Source: an uncultured Eubacteriales bacterium (lineage in GTDB: Bacteria > Bacillota > Clostridia > Oscillospirales > CAG-272). From it: 10,402 bases of DNA. A program made the position numbers and the translations under genes. How positions within the stretch are numbered: the first letter of the stretch is position 1; every line of letters begins with the position of its first letter. Of this stretch, positions 7,376-10,402 are shown in pieces. A model generated the notes under the pieces. That model worked only from the letters and a program-made list of their open reading frames with translations. It searched no databases and was not told the DNA's origin. The stretch lies in assembly GCA_934467435.1 (NCBI GenBank), contig CAKSLR010000048.1, forward strand, positions 1-10,402, written 5' to 3'.

Positions 7376-8737
7376 TTAAAAATCAAGGTCTGCCGGGTTA
7401 AATCGGGTGTTTTCTTCGGTTTCTTGCGGTGCCTGCGTTGCTGCAGAGGTGTCGGTATCCGGCGATGCCATCCGTTTTACAAGATCCGCGAACGTAACCC
7501 CGCGATTTTCGGTCAGGATGTGAAGCAGGGCAAGGTAATCCCGGATAATCTCGCGCGGTGTGACCAGTTCCTCTGCTCCGGCGCGGGCAAGCGCCGTCTG
7601 CAAAAAGGTCAGCATTTCATCAGACGTCACCGGGGCAGCCCCCCCGGTCTGCTGCGCGTAAAGATTTGTCAAACGGGTAATGAGAGCAAACAATTCATCG
7701 TCTGACAGTCGGCGCAGGCGGATCACAGGTCCCGAAAGAGTTGTGTAACCCTGCTCGGCGAAGCGGCTGTCTGAGAGACGGCTGCGCAACGCTTCATAAC
7801 TGAAAAGCCCGCGGCGGGTATCCTCTAAAAACTGCGGAGTACCGCCGAAAATCACGCCGAGATAGGGAGCGCGCCCCTGCAGAGTATCATTGAAGATGGC
7901 GAGCAGTTTTTCGTAATTGGCATCCCGGGAGACCCGATTCGGAATCTTATACAGATTGACGCACTCATCGATATAGAGTACAAGCCCCCGGTATCCGATC
8001 TTTGCGGCAAACAACGCCCAAAGTTTGATAAAATCGTACCAATTATCATCATCGATCACCAGACCAACGGAAAAACCGAGTTCGCGCCGCGCTTCCGTTT
8101 TGCTGCCGAATTCCCCGCGCAACCAACGCAGGCAGGCACTTTTCTTTTCCCCATCGTCCGCCATGGATGCCGTATAATAGGCAAGCAGCACGCGGGCAAA
8201 ATCAAATCCACCTACCCCGCTTTCCAGTTTCGAGAGCGTAGAAAAAATCTGCATCTGCAAGCGGCGATCAAACTCCGCCGAATCCGGCGCAATGCCGGCA
8301 GCGGCGAGTTCGCTGCGCATGGCGGAAAAATGGCGGGAAAGCACAACCGGAAGCGCGCCGCCGTCTGGCGCCGCGCGGGATGCCAGATTCCGCAACAGTT
8401 CCCGGTACGTGGCAAGCCCGTAATCTGCCCCGCCACACAAACGGCGCTCGGGAGAGAGATCGGCATCTGCCGTCAGAAAACCACGCTCCAGCGCATAGCC
8501 GCGCGTCAGTTGCAGCAAAAAACTCTTACCGCTGCCGTAACGCCCAATCAGAAAACGAACAGCGGCACTTCCCTCTTCTACCGATTCCAGACTGGCAAGG
8601 AGGCTCTCTACCTCTTCATGCCGCCCAATGGCAATATACGGAGCCCCGATACGGGGCACCACCCCGGCGCCAAGCGACGCAAGCAGCGTGTTCAAAACAC
8701 GGCGGGGTACTTTTACTTCTTCGGATTCTCGATCCAT
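7376..8737 (-). CDS. sngB: BrxC/BrxD-like (DUF2791) P-loop ATPase, Shango component SngB
   Basis: A 453-residue ATP-binding protein of the family that includes BREX BrxD. The early motif GAPYIAIGRHEEVE (31-44) is followed by Walker A GRYGSGKS (65-72). Walker B LVLYIDECVNL lies at 252-262 with Asp257-Glu258. A sensor-like segment GVIFGGTPQFLEDTRRG (294-310) precedes arginines 318-320, plausible AAA-type finger residues. The C-terminus from about 425 is a polar, probably disordered tail. The partner genes, a TerB_N protein upstream and an Lhr-like helicase downstream, make Shango SngB the better reading than a lone BREX BrxD: no pglZ, brxL, brxC or pglX gene is in view. The ATG at 8737 has GGAGGAGGT 6 nt upstream and lies inside the end of sngA (25-nt overlap, different frame), which suggests coupled translation. 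Confidence 0.88.
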   Translation of the reverse strand: MDRESEEVKVPRRVLNTLLASLGAGVVPRIGAPYIAIGRHEEVESLLASLESVEEGSAAVRFLIGRYGSGKSFLLQLTRGYALERGFLTADADLSPERRLCGGADYGLATYRELLRNLASRAAPDGGALPVVLSRHFSAMRSELAAAGIAPDSAEFDRRLQMQIFSTLSKLESGVGGFDFARVLLAYYTASMADDGEKKSACLRWLRGEFGSKTEARRELGFSVGLVIDDDNWYDFIKLWALFAAKIGYRGLVLYIDECVNLYKIPNRVSRDANYEKLLAIFNDTLQGRAPYLGVIFGGTPQFLEDTRRGLFSYEALRSRLSDSRFAEQGYTTLSGPVIRLRRLSDDELFALITRLTNLYAQQTGGAAPVTSDEMLTFLQTALARAGAEELVTPREIIRDYLALLHILTENRGVTFADLVKRMASPDTDTSAATQAPQETEENTRFNPADLDF

Positions 8738-10380
8738 GCGGAAACCTCCTCCCGATAATCGGACAATATGGCATATCCCTCATCGGTATTTTCCAATACA
8801 ATATCGCCAAAACTGTCTGCGCATTTTTCATTGATGCTGTCCGCAAGTTCTTCTTCCATCTTCCCCACCTCAGCAAGAAATGTCCTGACCGCAGCGCGAT
8901 CCCCGGCGAGCAGCGCACGAAGGTACGTTGCCTCCTGCTCCCGTAAACCATGAGGCAGCGGCACAGACGATGACGTTTCCGCCACCGGCGTTTCCACCGG
9001 CACATGCGGCACTTTTTTTGTCGGAAAAGTCGGATCTGCCTCAATTTTTTCTTCTGGTTCTTCTGCAATCAAAAGTTTTGTTGTTTCCCAGGAATGCCGT
9101 TCGATCTGAACAGCGGAAGAAAGATGAACGCCACGACTCGGAGCTTCGTACCATTTTTCATACACCGGCGGCGGTTCCTTGCATGCCGGTGTCAAAGCAT
9201 CTCGAAATCGGTCAAAGTAAGCGTCAATCTGAGCGGCGAAACGCCCGTCCAGTTCCATGCGGGCAAGACGACTTTTAATGCCGAGTAAGGCGCGCAACCG
9301 GTTCTCCGCATACTTGACCGCCGCCGTTACCTGCCCGCGCAGCGGAGAAAGGTCAGATAACGCCAGATACTCCACCGTTAGGTGGGATTTGATATGGTGG
9401 GCACAAAGCGACCCGCAGAATGCATCCCAGGAGCGGCGCGTCCGCGCTGCATTTTTCAGAATCCCTGTATCGGCAAACAAATCGCGCAGAACTCCGACGA
9501 CCGCCCGCGGAATGTGCAAACCGAACGCATCGGCATATTCTTTGGCATAGCGGCTTTCCCGCCAGGCGTACTGAGAGAGGAACGCAAGTGCCGTCTCCAC
9601 CCCAGCGGGTGAAAAGTCTCCCATGCCGCCGAGGTAAAACTCCTTGAGAGACGCATGGGGCAAAATTTTACCGAGAAATCCACGCATTTCCTCTGCCGGA
9701 CAGGGCAACTCATGCACAAGGCAGTAATCGCAAAGCCATTCGGTCATGTATTTATCCATCCGCGGGAAAGCATCCCGGTATGCCCGCCAGACCGAAGCCA
9801 GTTGCAAGACGCCATCTTTCGGCGGGATATAATCCGGCAGATTAATGATCTCGTAGATATACAAGTAAAGATAACTTTCTTCGGTCATTCGGTACTCCCC
9901 GTGGCGCAGCCCCGACCGCCACCAGAAATAATAGCGCCGTTGTGCTTCAATTAACTGGGAATACTGCGGAATGTAAGAGAAAAAGTGTACAAAAGGGCAC
10001 GCTTCCCCTTCTCTGTGCAGAAAGCGGATGGCATCGCGACGAAACTGACCGTAAAAATTATAAGACTCTCTGCGTCGCGCCACCGAAACGGAAAGCAGCC
10101 ATGGATTATCCGCCGGATGATAGGATACATCGCCTGCCTCATTTTTTTGCGTGGTTTCTTCGTTTTTTCTCAAGGTTGGCGGAATTGTCTCCTCCAGCGC
10201 GCTTTTCGGCGGCGGAATCATTTCCCCTTCCTGCTCCGGCTTTACCGGGGAGGGGGTCGGTTCGGTTACCGTGGACAGCGGCACGGTTTCGACAAACGGT
10301 GTCGCTTGGTGTTCCCGCTTTTTCGGAGCCAACGCAGAAAGATCCCAGAAATCCTTCTCATCCTCTGAACCAAGCCCCAC
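8713..10380 (-). CDS. sngA: TerB_N/TerB_C domain protein, Shango component SngA (start may lie outside the window)
   Basis: At least 555 residues. Residues 1-20 (FWDLSALAPKK) precede a Pro/Thr/Glu-rich, probably disordered linker to about 90. A TerB_N-like domain spans about 95-280, with IPQYSQL, QRRYYFWWRSGLRHGEY (147-163) and YLYLYIYEIINLP (170-182). A middle helical region contains VKYAENRLRALLGIKSRL (355-372). RGVHLSSAVQIERHSWE (416-432), a second Pro-rich linker (437-478) and a helical C-terminus (479-555) fit TerB_C. I cannot pick out a canonical central TerB domain. TerB-related proteins are tied to tellurite and phage stress; in Shango, SngA works with an ATPase and a helicase. The start shown is GTG with GGAG only 4 nt upstream. 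The frame stays open through LETGGSA to the window edge, so the real start may be further upstream. Tellurite resistance should not be assumed. Confidence 0.82.
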   Translation of the reverse strand: MGLGSEDEKDFWDLSALAPKKREHQATPFVETVPLSTVTEPTPSPVKPEQEGEMIPPPKSALEETIPPTLRKNEETTQKNEAGDVSYHPADNPWLLSVSVARRRESYNFYGQFRRDAIRFLHREGEACPFVHFFSYIPQYSQLIEAQRRYYFWWRSGLRHGEYRMTEESYLYLYIYEIINLPDYIPPKDGVLQLASVWRAYRDAFPRMDKYMTEWLCDYCLVHELPCPAEEMRGFLGKILPHASLKEFYLGGMGDFSPAGVETALAFLSQYAWRESRYAKEYADAFGLHIPRAVVGVLRDLFADTGILKNAARTRRSWDAFCGSLCAHHIKSHLTVEYLALSDLSPLRGQVTAAVKYAENRLRALLGIKSRLARMELDGRFAAQIDAYFDRFRDALTPACKEPPPVYEKWYEAPSRGVHLSSAVQIERHSWETTKLLIAEEPEEKIEADPTFPTKKVPHVPVETPVAETSSSVPLPHGLREQEATYLRALLAGDRAAVRTFLAEVGKMEEELADSINEKCADSFGDIVLENTDEGYAILSDYREEVSAWIENPKK

Positions 10381-10402
10381 AGCGCTCCCCCCTGTTTCGA
10401 GT

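Noticed and set aside
7376..8737. BREX system rather than Shango
   Set aside because: The ATPase resembles BrxD and the helicase BrxHI, but the third gene is TerB_N-type and no pglZ, methylase, brxL or large brxC/pglY gene is in the window. Sequence beyond 10402 could still alter this.
8713..10380. Tellurite resistance function for the TerB-like protein
   Set aside because: Only TerB_N/TerB_C-like regions are seen, and no terA, terC, terD or terE neighbour is present; the ATPase and helicase partners point to defence.

Overview
The window reads as a chromosomal segment of a moderately GC-rich Bacillota, most likely a gut-type Clostridia such as the Oscillospirales or a relative. This is inferred from strong GGAGG-type ribosome binding sites before nearly every gene, a Gram-positive style lipoprotein carrying BspA-type leucine-rich repeats, a YerC/YecD-type TrpR-like regulator, a VanZ-family membrane protein and Hsp33. 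The species cannot be named from the sequence. All eight genes lie on the minus strand, so transcription runs from high to low coordinates.

The promoter-distal side of the map (10402 down to 5111) holds three tightly packed genes: a TerB_N/TerB_C-type protein, a BrxC/BrxD-like (DUF2791) P-loop ATPase and an Lhr/BrxHI-like DEAD/DEAH helicase. Their composition and order match the antiphage defence system known as Shango (SngA TerB-domain protein, SngB ATPase, SngC helicase). The first two genes overlap by 25 nt and the third follows after 15 nt. The sngA reading frame is still open at the window edge, so its start and the operon promoter may lie outside.

The same run continues without a visible break into four genes of ordinary cellular type (5098 down to 2649): a YerC/YecD TrpR-like helix-turn-helix protein, a class I SAM-dependent methyltransferase, the redox-regulated chaperone Hsp33 (hslO) and a VanZ-like membrane protein. 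Gaps are 12 nt, 2 nt, a 4-nt ATGA overlap and 19 nt. The layout therefore looks like one seven-gene transcription unit in which a defence module sits upstream of regulatory and stress genes.

The last gene, 2537 down to 48, is a separate unit. A sigma-A type promoter (TTGACA, 18 nt, TACAAT) lies in the 111-nt gap after the VanZ gene. It is followed by a leader that can form a 9-bp stem-loop just before the Shine-Dalgarno, then a long BspA-type LRR lipoprotein gene, then a strong intrinsic terminator at 1-39. I saw no tRNA or rRNA gene, CRISPR array, insertion sequence or attachment site. The only non-coding stretches are the 47 bases at the left edge, the 111-nt gap and the few bases between operon genes; no gene-free stretch exceeds 300 bases.
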